Of a stretch of 64,000 nt of DNA, positions 55,695-63,065 are shown one piece after another. The notes beneath the pieces were generated by a model, which saw nothing but the letters and a program-made list of their open reading frames with translations, was not told where the DNA came from and made no database searches. Position numbers and translations under genes: made by a program. How positions within the stretch are numbered: the first letter of the stretch is position 1; each line of letters starts with the position of its first letter. Source of the stretch: Sinomicrobium sp. (GTDB lineage Bacteria > Bacteroidota > Bacteroidia > Flavobacteriales > Flavobacteriaceae); the NCBI GenBank assembly GCA_029266035.1, contig JAJUFH010000005.1, forward strand, positions 62,001 to 126,000. The letters are read 5' to 3'.

Positions 55695-57473
55695 CTAATC
55701 AACAATCTGCATTTTCTTCAACAGAAAAGAGGCATTCATATTCTGACAGATTCCCTTTTTAAAGCGGTAGTCGAAATGAAGCTCGTCGTTTGTAATCTCT
55801 GCATCGAAGTAGTAGTTACTCACCTGTGGCAATATCTCGGCTACCTCGCAAAGGCTCAAGTCGTGAGTAGCGATAATACCGGTAGCCCCTAGAGCTACGA
55901 GTTTTTCCACAAACTTACGCGACCCTATGGCTTTGTCTGTACTATTGGTTCCTTTTAGTATCTCGTCCAGCACCACAAAATACCGATGGTCTTCACTTTG
56001 TAGTATATCTACAATATACTTCAGGCGACTCAACTCTGCGAAAAAATAGGATGCCTCATCTGAAAGTGAATCGATCGCACGCATACTGGTAATCAGTTTT
56101 ACCGGCGAGTACAAGCAAGTCTCAGCACATACTGGGAGTCCGGCATTACCCATTATAAGTTGTAGGGATACGGTGCGTAAAAAAGTACTTTTCCCCGCCA
56201 TATTGGCACCGGTAATAATAAAGAAATTGTCGCGTTCAATCGTATAATCATTGCGAACAGCTTTATCGGCAGGAATCAACGGATGCACAGCACCTGTAGT
56301 TCGAAGCACCACCTCGCTTTCCGTGATATCTGGAAATACATAATGCGGGTGATTGAACGCAAAATTCCCCAAACTGTTATATGCATCTACAGCATTAACC
56401 GTATCGAACCACCGCCCTACCTGATTGCGATGAGTCAGTATCCATTGTTCTATACGGTAGCACTGCCGCAGGTCCCACAAAAAAAATCCGTTGCCCAACA
56501 ATGCGATAATGAGATTATTCCTCTGGTCGAAGGCATCAATAGCCCTTACCAGTTGCCGCAGCAATGGGGAAGCATTTTCCCCCGGTGTAGCAATAGGTCT
56601 GCACAGGGTGACCAATTCTTCAGATGAAAAAGTCTCCTTTTCCAACATATCTAAAAGTTGCTGATACCTCGAGAAGAAATCCTGTACCCTTGCTGTATGT
56701 TGAGCAAATTGATTGATTTTCTTTAGTCTAAAACCTGTCACAAACAAACCGGTCATATAATACAACAGTATCCAAGTTCCGGATAGTATCCCGGCAAAAA
56801 ACAATATAATCAACACTATCGATACTATCGAAAAAGCAGTGGGTAGCCAGCGCATAGCAGTTGGTATAAAGGCAGTGTAATTGTCTATCCACCTCTTCAC
56901 CTCCTCTGCCGGAGTCTTAACTTTGAGCATACGAGCAGTGGCGGTAAACTCCTGCCTGAAATCTGTTTTTTCGGCCAATTCTCTTACCGCCTCCTGCCTT
57001 TCCGAAATGCGATGTGTATTATTTGCTGTTAACCACGATGCCAACACTAATTTACCCGATGCCAATCCGGTTCGGTTGAGATACTGAAAAAAAGAACGAG
57101 CCCCGAACAGATCTACATCGTTGCTATAAGGATGTAACGGATCTATAAATTCCGCCCCGTTGGGTAAATCCTTAAAATCACCTTGAAGTACGCTTAATTC
57201 GGTGTGATTTAGTTTTATTAATTCCTCCAGCTTATTCTTCTTCTCTTCAAAACGACTGTTTCTCACCACCAAAAACAGAAACAGCACTATCCCCGTCAAA
57301 GCTACGATTGCCATAATAATCACATCGGGCGATAAGATGTAAACCGATGCGGCCGTCAGTGCAAATACCAGCAATCTCAACACACTGAGGAGTCGCAATC
57401 GCTTTCTTGTATCCCCAAGCTCGGCTTCATATCCCAAAATATTATCTCTATACAGCTTTTCCGGTATGCCCAT
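55695..57473 (-). CDS. Membrane-anchored MutS-family ATPase
   Basis: A 592-residue protein whose C-terminal 200 residues are a MutS-type ATPase domain: Walker A TGANMAGKSTFLRT, ...SLSDEASYFFAELSRLKYIVD, Walker B FVVLDEILKGTNSTDKAIGS and THDLSLCEVA. A MutS core/lever-like region (FFQYLNRTGLASGKLVLASWL ... RQEAVRELAE) precedes it. Unlike true MutS it has no mismatch-binding domain and carries hydrophobic helix pairs at about residues 30-70 and 215-250. It belongs to the group of MutS-related proteins seen in Bacteroidota. A role in mismatch repair is doubtful. Confidence 0.88.
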   Translation of the reverse strand: MGIPEKLYRDNILGYEAELGDTRKRLRLLSVLRLLVFALTAASVYILSPDVIIMAIVALTGIVLFLFLVVRNSRFEEKKNKLEELIKLNHTELSVLQGDFKDLPNGAEFIDPLHPYSNDVDLFGARSFFQYLNRTGLASGKLVLASWLTANNTHRISERQEAVRELAEKTDFRQEFTATARMLKVKTPAEEVKRWIDNYTAFIPTAMRWLPTAFSIVSIVLIILFFAGILSGTWILLYYMTGLFVTGFRLKKINQFAQHTARVQDFFSRYQQLLDMLEKETFSSEELVTLCRPIATPGENASPLLRQLVRAIDAFDQRNNLIIALLGNGFFLWDLRQCYRIEQWILTHRNQVGRWFDTVNAVDAYNSLGNFAFNHPHYVFPDITESEVVLRTTGAVHPLIPADKAVRNDYTIERDNFFIITGANMAGKSTFLRTVSLQLIMGNAGLPVCAETCLYSPVKLITSMRAIDSLSDEASYFFAELSRLKYIVDILQSEDHRYFVVLDEILKGTNSTDKAIGSRKFVEKLVALGATGIIATHDLSLCEVAEILPQVSNYYFDAEITNDELHFDYRFKKGICQNMNASFLLKKMQIVD

Positions 57474-57530
57474 AACCCCTATTTTTCTTTTGACGGGCTA
57501 AAATAAATAAAAGTTCCTTTTAAAATTTAA

Positions 57531-57542
57531 AATTTCCACAGG
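57531..57542 (+). repeat. Left 12-bp direct repeat AATTTCCACAGG
   Basis: An exact copy of 58070-58081. The two bound the REP1 and low-complexity segment. Confidence 0.75.
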
Positions 57543-57570
57543 TAGGGACGTTGCAGTGCAACGTCCCCAC
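57542..57570 (+). repeat. REP-type palindrome 1 (GTAG + GGACGTTGCA-G-TGCAACGTCC)
   Basis: Perfect 10-bp arms around one base (11 bp counting the next GC pair) are preceded by GTAG and followed by CCAC (GTGG on the other strand). A GTRG tetranucleotide next to a GC-rich palindrome is the hallmark of REP sequences processed by REP-associated tyrosine transposases. Confidence 0.75.
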
Positions 57571-58069
57571 AATTCCCACAATCCCAAACAACCCCCAACA
57601 ATCCCCAACAATCCCTCGACAATCCCAAACAACCCCAACAATTCCAACAATCCCAAACAATTCCAACAACCCCCACAATCCCAAACAACCCCCAACAATC
57701 CCCAAAAATTTCCAACAACCTCCACAATCCCAACAATCCCAACAATTCCCAACAACCTCCAACAATCCCCAACAATTCCCAAACAACCCCAAACAATCCC
57801 AAACAACCCCCAACAATCCCCAACAATCCCAAACAATTCCAACAACCCCCACAATCCCCAACAATTCCAAACAATCCCAAACAACCCCCAACAATCCCCA
57901 ACAACCCCAACAATTCCAACAATCCCAAACAATTTCCAACAACCCCCAACAACCCCCACAATTCCCGAAATCCTAACAATCCCCAACACCCCCACAATCC
58001 CCAACAACCCCAACAATTCCAACAATCCCAAACAATTCCAACACCCCCCACACCCCCCACAACCCCCAC
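57571..58069. repeat. C-rich low-complexity tandem repeat, G-quadruplex-prone on the minus strand
   Basis: About 500 bp of variable words such as CCCCAACAATCCCAAACAA, with C-runs of 3-5 spaced by AACAAT or AAACAA. On the minus strand this reads as repeated GGG tracts separated by 5-7 nt. Three overlapping reading frames stay open only because the words lack stops; none is a credible protein. Confidence 0.9.
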
Positions 58070-58393
58070 AATTTCCACAGGGCAATGCAATGTTCCAACA
58101 GCAGGAATATCATTTGATTTTCTATCGATAATCAAAATACCATGCAGATGATTGGGCATTATCACAAATGCCCCCAATGTCACAAATGGGAAATGATTGG
58201 GAATGTCTTCCCAATATGCCTCAGCCAATTGTCCCAATTGGTTTAATTGCATTTTAGCATTGACAATTTTCCTAAAATAATGAACCCGATGGCGCGTGCA
58301 GATAGTGATAAAATAGGCACCATTTTCCCCATAGTCATATCCCTTAAGTCGGATGGATATACCTTTGTATTTATTTTTAAATTTAGCAGACAT
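58070..58393 (-). pseudogene. REP-associated (IS200-like, Y1/HUH) transposase, 3' part lost
   Basis: The first 108 residues are clearly a RAYT: SIRLKGYDYGENGAYFITICTRHR, then FVIMPNHLHGILII with the HUH motif at residues 82-84. The domain should continue for another 60-100 residues with the catalytic Tyr and an NP-type motif; instead, after GTLHCPVEI, the frame enters the C-rich repeat and stays open only as repeat translation to 57527. The break coincides with a 12-bp sequence (AATTTCCACAGG) found again at 57531. Without the tyrosine it cannot cut DNA. REP palindromes lie on both sides. Confidence 0.85.
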
Positions 58394-58660
58394 ACCATTT
58401 ATTAAATCAAAAATGCATTTTATGCCAATTCAGATTTAATTTAAAAATACAAAAAATTCCTATAAAATAAGAAAGGTTTTTATTCAATTATAAGAGAATA
58501 TAATTTACATCTCATTCCATCATACCATATCACCACTGTAGATATCATCACAAGAATACTGTAAACAAAAACATTATAAACAGCTTTGACAATCGGTTTG
58601 TTTTAGGGGGAATTATTGTAGGATGTTGGGGTTAAGGAGAAGGGATCTCAATAAAAAAAT
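58394..58660. other. AT-rich non-coding gap upstream of the transposase relic
   Basis: About 270 bp without ORF. It is strongly AT-rich, unlike the neighbouring C-rich repeat. Nothing recognisable was seen apart from REP palindrome 2 that follows. Confidence 0.5.
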
Positions 58661-58687
58661 GGGGATGTTGCAGTGCAACATCCCCAC
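58661..58687 (-). repeat. REP-type palindrome 2 (GTGG + GGATGTTGCA-C-TGCAACATCC)
   Basis: Perfect 12-bp arms (58661-58672 and 58674-58685) with GTGG on the minus strand. It differs from REP1 by a matching pair of changes (C to T in one arm, G to A in the other), so pairing is preserved. Taking the GTRG as 5', it lies opposite to REP1, and the pair brackets the transposase relic. Confidence 0.75.
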
Positions 58688-58717
58688 AGGGATATGATTA
58701 TTCCTAAAGGAATTTAG

Positions 58718-60316
58718 CTATTTTGTTTCCTCTTTAAACCTCAAGGCTTTTCCGGCTAGTTTTCCGGTGTATTTCCCTTGATCTATGCTCAGTGTTCCAT
58801 TGACAAAAACATAGGGAATTCCGGAGGGGTATTGTTCAGCCTTGACATAGTCGGCATTATCTTTAATTTCTTTGGGATCGAAGAGTACCAAATCGGCATA
58901 GTAGCCTTCTTTTACAAAACCTCTGTCTTTAATTTTAAAGGTTTCTGCTGTTTGTCCACTAGAGCGCTGTATGGCTCTCGAAAGGGATATAACCCCTTTT
59001 TTAATAGCGTATTCGCTCAGCAATTTGGCATAGCTACCAAAGGCTCTTGGGTGACCTCCACCTCCATCAGATCCGGTCATCACCCAGGGCTGTTTCATAA
59101 AGCGGTTTACATCTTCGTCAGACATGCTAAAAGAGTGAACCATAGGGCTCTTTTTTTCCAGTATGCGAACCACTGTTTCTTCCGGAGAGAGTTTCCATTC
59201 CTTTGCTATTTCGGCTATGTTTTTACCGTTTAAGAAATCGTCGGAGGGAATAGACAAATACAAGCCATCGGCTTTACCGGTTCTAATCTTTATAGTTTCT
59301 TTTACCTCTTTTACAATTTGGGCACGGGTATCTGGATCTTTAAAACGATTTCGCATGGCGGAACTTCCTCCATCTCTTGCCCAGCTGGGCACCAGGGCAG
59401 CGCTCAAGCTGGTACGCGATGCCAAATAAGGATACTGATTCGCCGTCACTTTAACACCTCTAGACTGTGCAGCTTCAATAACTTCAATAATCTCCTTACT
59501 CATACCCCACAGCTCAGGACCATCTACTTTGATATGAGAAAAGTGAACAGGTATACCTGCTTTTTCTCCTATCTCAATAACCTCTTCTACAGACTTGCGC
59601 ACTCCAATGTTTTGTGCTCCTTCATCTCGTTGGTGTGTATCGTATATCCCTCCGTATTTGGCCGCTACTTTAGCCAATTCGATCACCTCTTCGGTATTTG
59701 CAAAAAAGGCAGGAGTATAAAAAAGTCCGGTAGACAATCCGAATCCCCCTTCCTGCATAGCTAGGTCGACCAGATTTTTCATGCGTTCCAATTGTTCCGG
59801 AGTCGCCAAAACATCATCATAGCCTACTATTTCCCTACGCAGTGTACTGTGCGGAACAAATGAAGCAGCATTTATCCCGATTCCCTGCTCGTCCCATTTG
59901 TCGAACATAGGTCCTAAAGGCAGGGGTCCGCCTCCATCACTACCTACAAAAACGGTGGTAACCCCTTGAGTAAGGCAGCGCAATACCGCTCGGGTTTTCG
60001 CCTTGCTGCTATTCAGTCGGGCAGTGTGATGTGTATGAGGATCTATAAAACCGGGAGATAAGTACAATCCGCTAGCATCAATTTTTCTGTCAACCGCAAA
60101 CTGATTTTTAAAATCGCCTACAAAGACGATGCGTTCACCCCGCACTCCAACATCGAGCTGTAGCGAATCACCTCCACTTCCGTCGAAAACCCAGGCGTTT
60201 TCAATTAAATAATCGAGCGGCTGATTGTCTTGTGCGCAGAGTTTATTAAACAGTGCGCTACCCACCAATAGACCGGAAAATACAACGGTCTTTCCTAATT
60301 TTTCAAATGATATCAT
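58718..60316 (-). CDS. D-aminoacylase-type amidohydrolase, exported
   Basis: A 532-residue member of the amidohydrolase superfamily close to N-acyl-D-amino-acid deacylases. An N-terminal hydrophobic segment (TVVFSGLLVGSALFNKLCAQ) suggests export. Metal-site blocks are PGFIDPHTHH, the zinc-bridging region near FVGSDGGG, THQRDEG and HFSHIKVDG, and the C-terminal Asp in VMTGSDGGGGHPR. The end (GYYADLVLFDPKEIKDNADY...SGIPYVFVNG) is the standard composite beta-sandwich. It would hydrolyse N-acyl-D-amino acids or D-peptides. It starts 3 bp after the stop of the gene at 60320, so they form an operon. Confidence 0.9.
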   Translation of the reverse strand: MISFEKLGKTVVFSGLLVGSALFNKLCAQDNQPLDYLIENAWVFDGSGGDSLQLDVGVRGERIVFVGDFKNQFAVDRKIDASGLYLSPGFIDPHTHHTARLNSSKAKTRAVLRCLTQGVTTVFVGSDGGGPLPLGPMFDKWDEQGIGINAASFVPHSTLRREIVGYDDVLATPEQLERMKNLVDLAMQEGGFGLSTGLFYTPAFFANTEEVIELAKVAAKYGGIYDTHQRDEGAQNIGVRKSVEEVIEIGEKAGIPVHFSHIKVDGPELWGMSKEIIEVIEAAQSRGVKVTANQYPYLASRTSLSAALVPSWARDGGSSAMRNRFKDPDTRAQIVKEVKETIKIRTGKADGLYLSIPSDDFLNGKNIAEIAKEWKLSPEETVVRILEKKSPMVHSFSMSDEDVNRFMKQPWVMTGSDGGGGHPRAFGSYAKLLSEYAIKKGVISLSRAIQRSSGQTAETFKIKDRGFVKEGYYADLVLFDPKEIKDNADYVKAEQYPSGIPYVFVNGTLSIDQGKYTGKLAGKALRFKEETK

Positions 60317-60319
60317 AAT

Positions 60320-60922
60320 TTATGACTTATACTTTAATACTAATGTAAGCGTTCCTCGAGTACCCGGATTTTCAATATCGGATATATAGCCAATGGCATA
60401 GCTGTCTCTGGCCTTCGATTTAAACAAGACCACATCCCCTACTTCTAGTTTAGTCAACCGTCCTCCCGGCCCTTGCAGCAAAGGGTCGTGACTGTCGTTG
60501 TACACTGTATTATTACGACTCACATTAAAAAGTTCTTTTAAAGTCTCCAATGAATTTACACCGTCGAATACCGTTTTAGCATCCTTCTGATCCAATTTGA
60601 TAAAAGTTCCGTCATTTCTTTGTTTCCATGCAGACACCTTGGCGAGCAAAGATTTTGAGAATGCTCTCAGTCCGGCATCGTTGGTAGGAACCATCAGGTT
60701 TGCTCCGGTACTCTTGCCGTGCAGATAGATAAAATCGATATCCCAACTATAGTAATAGCCCTCTACACCGGTGTATACCGCTTCTTTGTTTAAAGACACA
60801 TAACCTTCCGGCACGGTGCGCTGTGCACCCAACTGATATTCCTTCTGTTTAAGAGGAGTATCTTGAGCCATTAATACCCCTGAAGAAATTAATAAAAATA
60901 AAAATACAAGCTGTTTCATCAT
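60320..60922 (-). CDS. Secreted protein of unknown function, operon partner of the amidohydrolase
   Basis: A 200-residue exported protein with a signal peptide (LVFLFLLISSGVLMAQ). The mature part has no motif I recognise; it contains EGYYYSWDIDFIYLHG, a polar middle with LKELFNVSRNNTVYNDSHDPLLQGPGG and a beta-rich end (KLEVGDVVLFKSKARDSYAIGYISDI), possibly a small barrel. It ends 3 bp before the amidohydrolase ATG. Confidence 0.7.
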   Translation of the reverse strand: MMKQLVFLFLLISSGVLMAQDTPLKQKEYQLGAQRTVPEGYVSLNKEAVYTGVEGYYYSWDIDFIYLHGKSTGANLMVPTNDAGLRAFSKSLLAKVSAWKQRNDGTFIKLDQKDAKTVFDGVNSLETLKELFNVSRNNTVYNDSHDPLLQGPGGRLTKLEVGDVVLFKSKARDSYAIGYISDIENPGTRGTLTLVLKYKS

Positions 60923-61185
60923 TTTAAGTCGATTGATTAAAAAGCAGACACCCCCATTCTCAGTAAGAAATATCTACTACTACACAAATATATAAATCTC
61001 AGCCCCACAAACAGGCACTTAAATGTTAGATTTAGTAGAATTCGGAAAGTATATTTCTTAAGAACAAGTTATTAGTTTGTTAAAATTATCAGTTAAAAGG
61101 CCACACAATGCTTACAGCGGCTTTTCTCTAATTTGAAACACTCATTTCATCGATTAAAAATGCTTTTATTTACTACTTTTGCGAG

Positions 61186-61554
61186 GTGATACGAACGCTT
61201 AAAATTACAGGGATTATTTTTCTGTCTGCTATTTGCAGTCTGGCATTAGCCGGTAAGGAGACTATGAGCTCTCAGTTTACAGACCCTGTATATCAGCATG
61301 ACGGGGAGCGCTATTCTGAGGTTAACCTCAGAGATATTCCCTATTGTAATATCAATGCAAAAAATTCAAAATCGGCGCGAAATACTTCTTCTGTCAATTC
61401 AAAATATAAAAATTTTGGCGGACTTTCAGTTATATCTTTTATAGAAGGAAATAGCATTAGAGCTATTTTCAAACAAAGCCGGAATTTATCGATTTGCTTT
61501 ACGTATTTAGATCGAAAATCTGATATTATATTTCCCTTTCACAATTTTTGGTAA
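61186..61554 (+). CDS. Small secreted protein of unknown function
   Basis: A 122-residue product starting at GTG (61186) with a good signal peptide (ITGIIFLSAICSLALAG), then ETMSSQFTDPVYQHDGERYSEVNLRDIPYCNI and a basic, Ser/Asn-rich rest. The signal peptide and non-random composition argue for a real gene, but the C-terminal half is unremarkable and I recognise no family. The gaps before it (60923-61185) and after it (61555-61795) show nothing. Confidence 0.5.
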   Translation: MIRTLKITGIIFLSAICSLALAGKETMSSQFTDPVYQHDGERYSEVNLRDIPYCNINAKNSKSARNTSSVNSKYKNFGGLSVISFIEGNSIRAIFKQSRNLSICFTYLDRKSDIIFPFHNFW

Positions 61555-61795
61555 CTGTTTAGATCGGCTGTAAATTTAGGCTTATCACTCAAAGAAGAGA
61601 ACAGTGATATCTACATTTTGTATCGATACCATTAGACTTCTTTATTCCTATATCTACGGCGTAATCCACTGTGCTTACCCTTTAGCTTTGTATGGTATTC
61701 AGATCCCATCCATAAGCACACAGCGACTTTTACCACATATAAAAATTTCATTTTACAGGCACAAGGCCTTATTTAACAATTAGGTTGACATCAAT

Positions 61796-62443
61796 ATGGA
61801 ACTACTGGAAATAATCTTGGATTTTATCATACATATCGACAAATATTTAATATGGATTATCGACGAATACGGAATATGGATATATCTCATTCTCTTTCTA
61901 ATTATTTTTGTGGAAACCGGTTTGGTAGTGATGCCTTTTCTGCCGGGCGATTCTCTTTTATTTACCGCCGGAATGCTCTGTGCTACCGGTAGTATGAATG
62001 TGGTATACCTCGCTATTTTACTGTTTGTCGCTGCTGTTTTGGGCGACAACGTGAATTATAGAATAGGACATTATCTCGGACTAAAAGTGTTTAACAAAGA
62101 GTCTAGAATATTTAATGAAAAGCACCTGATAAAAACCAGGGCGTTCTTTGATAAATACGGTGGTAGTACGCTTATCATAGCGCGGTTTGTTCCATTTATA
62201 CGAACCTATGCCCCATTTGTTGCCGGCGCTTCCTCTATGGATAAAAAGCGTTTTATGCTATACAACCTCGCAGGAGGAGCCTTGTGGATAGTATCACTGC
62301 TCTTACTGGGATACTTTTTCGGAAATCTGCCCATCGTACAAGAAAATTACAGTATTGTACTGCTGCTGATTTGTGTGATATCTATGGCTCCTTTATTTAT
62401 TAAATTTATCACCAATCTCTTTAAGAAAAAACAGGAACAATAA
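61796..62443 (+). CDS. DedA-family inner membrane protein
   Basis: A 215-residue protein with about five hydrophobic helices and the DedA/VTT core: FVETGLVVMPFLPGDSLLFTAGML, GDNVNYRIGHYLG, then FFDKYGGSTLIIARFVPFIRTYAPFVAGASSMDKKRF with the conserved R-x3-P. DedA proteins are needed for membrane homeostasis and act as lipid carriers (undecaprenyl phosphate or phospholipid flipping). The 3' end lies just before the 21-bp repeat array. Confidence 0.93.
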   Translation: MELLEIILDFIIHIDKYLIWIIDEYGIWIYLILFLIIFVETGLVVMPFLPGDSLLFTAGMLCATGSMNVVYLAILLFVAAVLGDNVNYRIGHYLGLKVFNKESRIFNEKHLIKTRAFFDKYGGSTLIIARFVPFIRTYAPFVAGASSMDKKRFMLYNLAGGALWIVSLLLLGYFFGNLPIVQENYSIVLLLICVISMAPLFIKFITNLFKKKQEQ

Positions 62444-62456
62444 ACCCGTAAAATAC

Positions 62457-62998
62457 GCCGTATAAGTATTTACGTTTACGCCATAAGTAGTTCCGGTTGT
62501 CGTATAGGTGATTATGTTTGCCGTATAAGTAATTAGGTTTGCCGTATAGGTAATTAGGTTTACCGCATAGGTAATTACGTTTACCGCATAAGTAATAAGG
62601 TTTACCGCATAGGTAATTACGTTTACTGCATAAGTAATAAGGTTTACCGCATAGGTAATTACGTTTACTGCATAAGTAATTACGTTTACCGTATAGGTTA
62701 CTACGTTTGCCGTATACGTATTTATGTTTGTCGTATAGGTTATTACGTTTGCCGTATAGGTTAATACGTTTGTCGTATAAGTAATTAGGTTTGCCGTATA
62801 GGTTATTACGTTTGTCGTATAAGTAATTAGGTTTGCCGTATAGGTTATTACGTTTGTCGTATAGGTAATTACGTTTGCCGTATAGGTTATTACGTTTGTC
62901 GTATAGGCAATTACGTTTACTGCATAAGTAATTAGGTTTACCGTATAGGTAATTATGTTTGCCGTATACGTAAACCGGTTCGGCGTAAACGTAATCAC
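62457..62998. repeat. Indel-free array of 24 consecutive 21-bp units plus a degenerate end
   Basis: Units 1-24 (62457-62960) are each exactly 21 bp, consensus GCCGTATAGGTAATTACGTTT; unit 25 onward (62961-62998) is degenerate. Many units hold the 8-bp palindrome GTAATTAC or a one-base variant. Variation is limited to a few positions, and alternating unit types (for example units 6-11) suggest growth by 42-bp blocks. Two minus-strand frames are open because 21 is a multiple of three; the frame from 62998 would encode a repeated ANVITYT heptapeptide. Confidence 0.92.
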
Positions 62999-63065
62999 TT
63001 AAATGGTTAAAATCGAGTTTTAAGGCTACTAGCAGCACTTTCCCTTAAAGTTCAAATTGCAATTC

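Noticed and set aside
57498-58131. Several long overlapping ORFs on both strands (LLGIVGVVGNCWGL-type and NNPQQSPTIP-type proteins)
   Set aside because: They are translations of the C-rich low-complexity repeat. Several frames are open together because its words contain no stop codon, so openness is no evidence of coding.
62421-63038. 205-residue ORF with repeated KRNYLYG heptads
   Set aside because: In this frame the unit-to-unit changes alter residues non-conservatively (R/P/H, G/D/S), unlike the other minus-strand frame. It also starts in unrelated DNA next to the CRISPR array.
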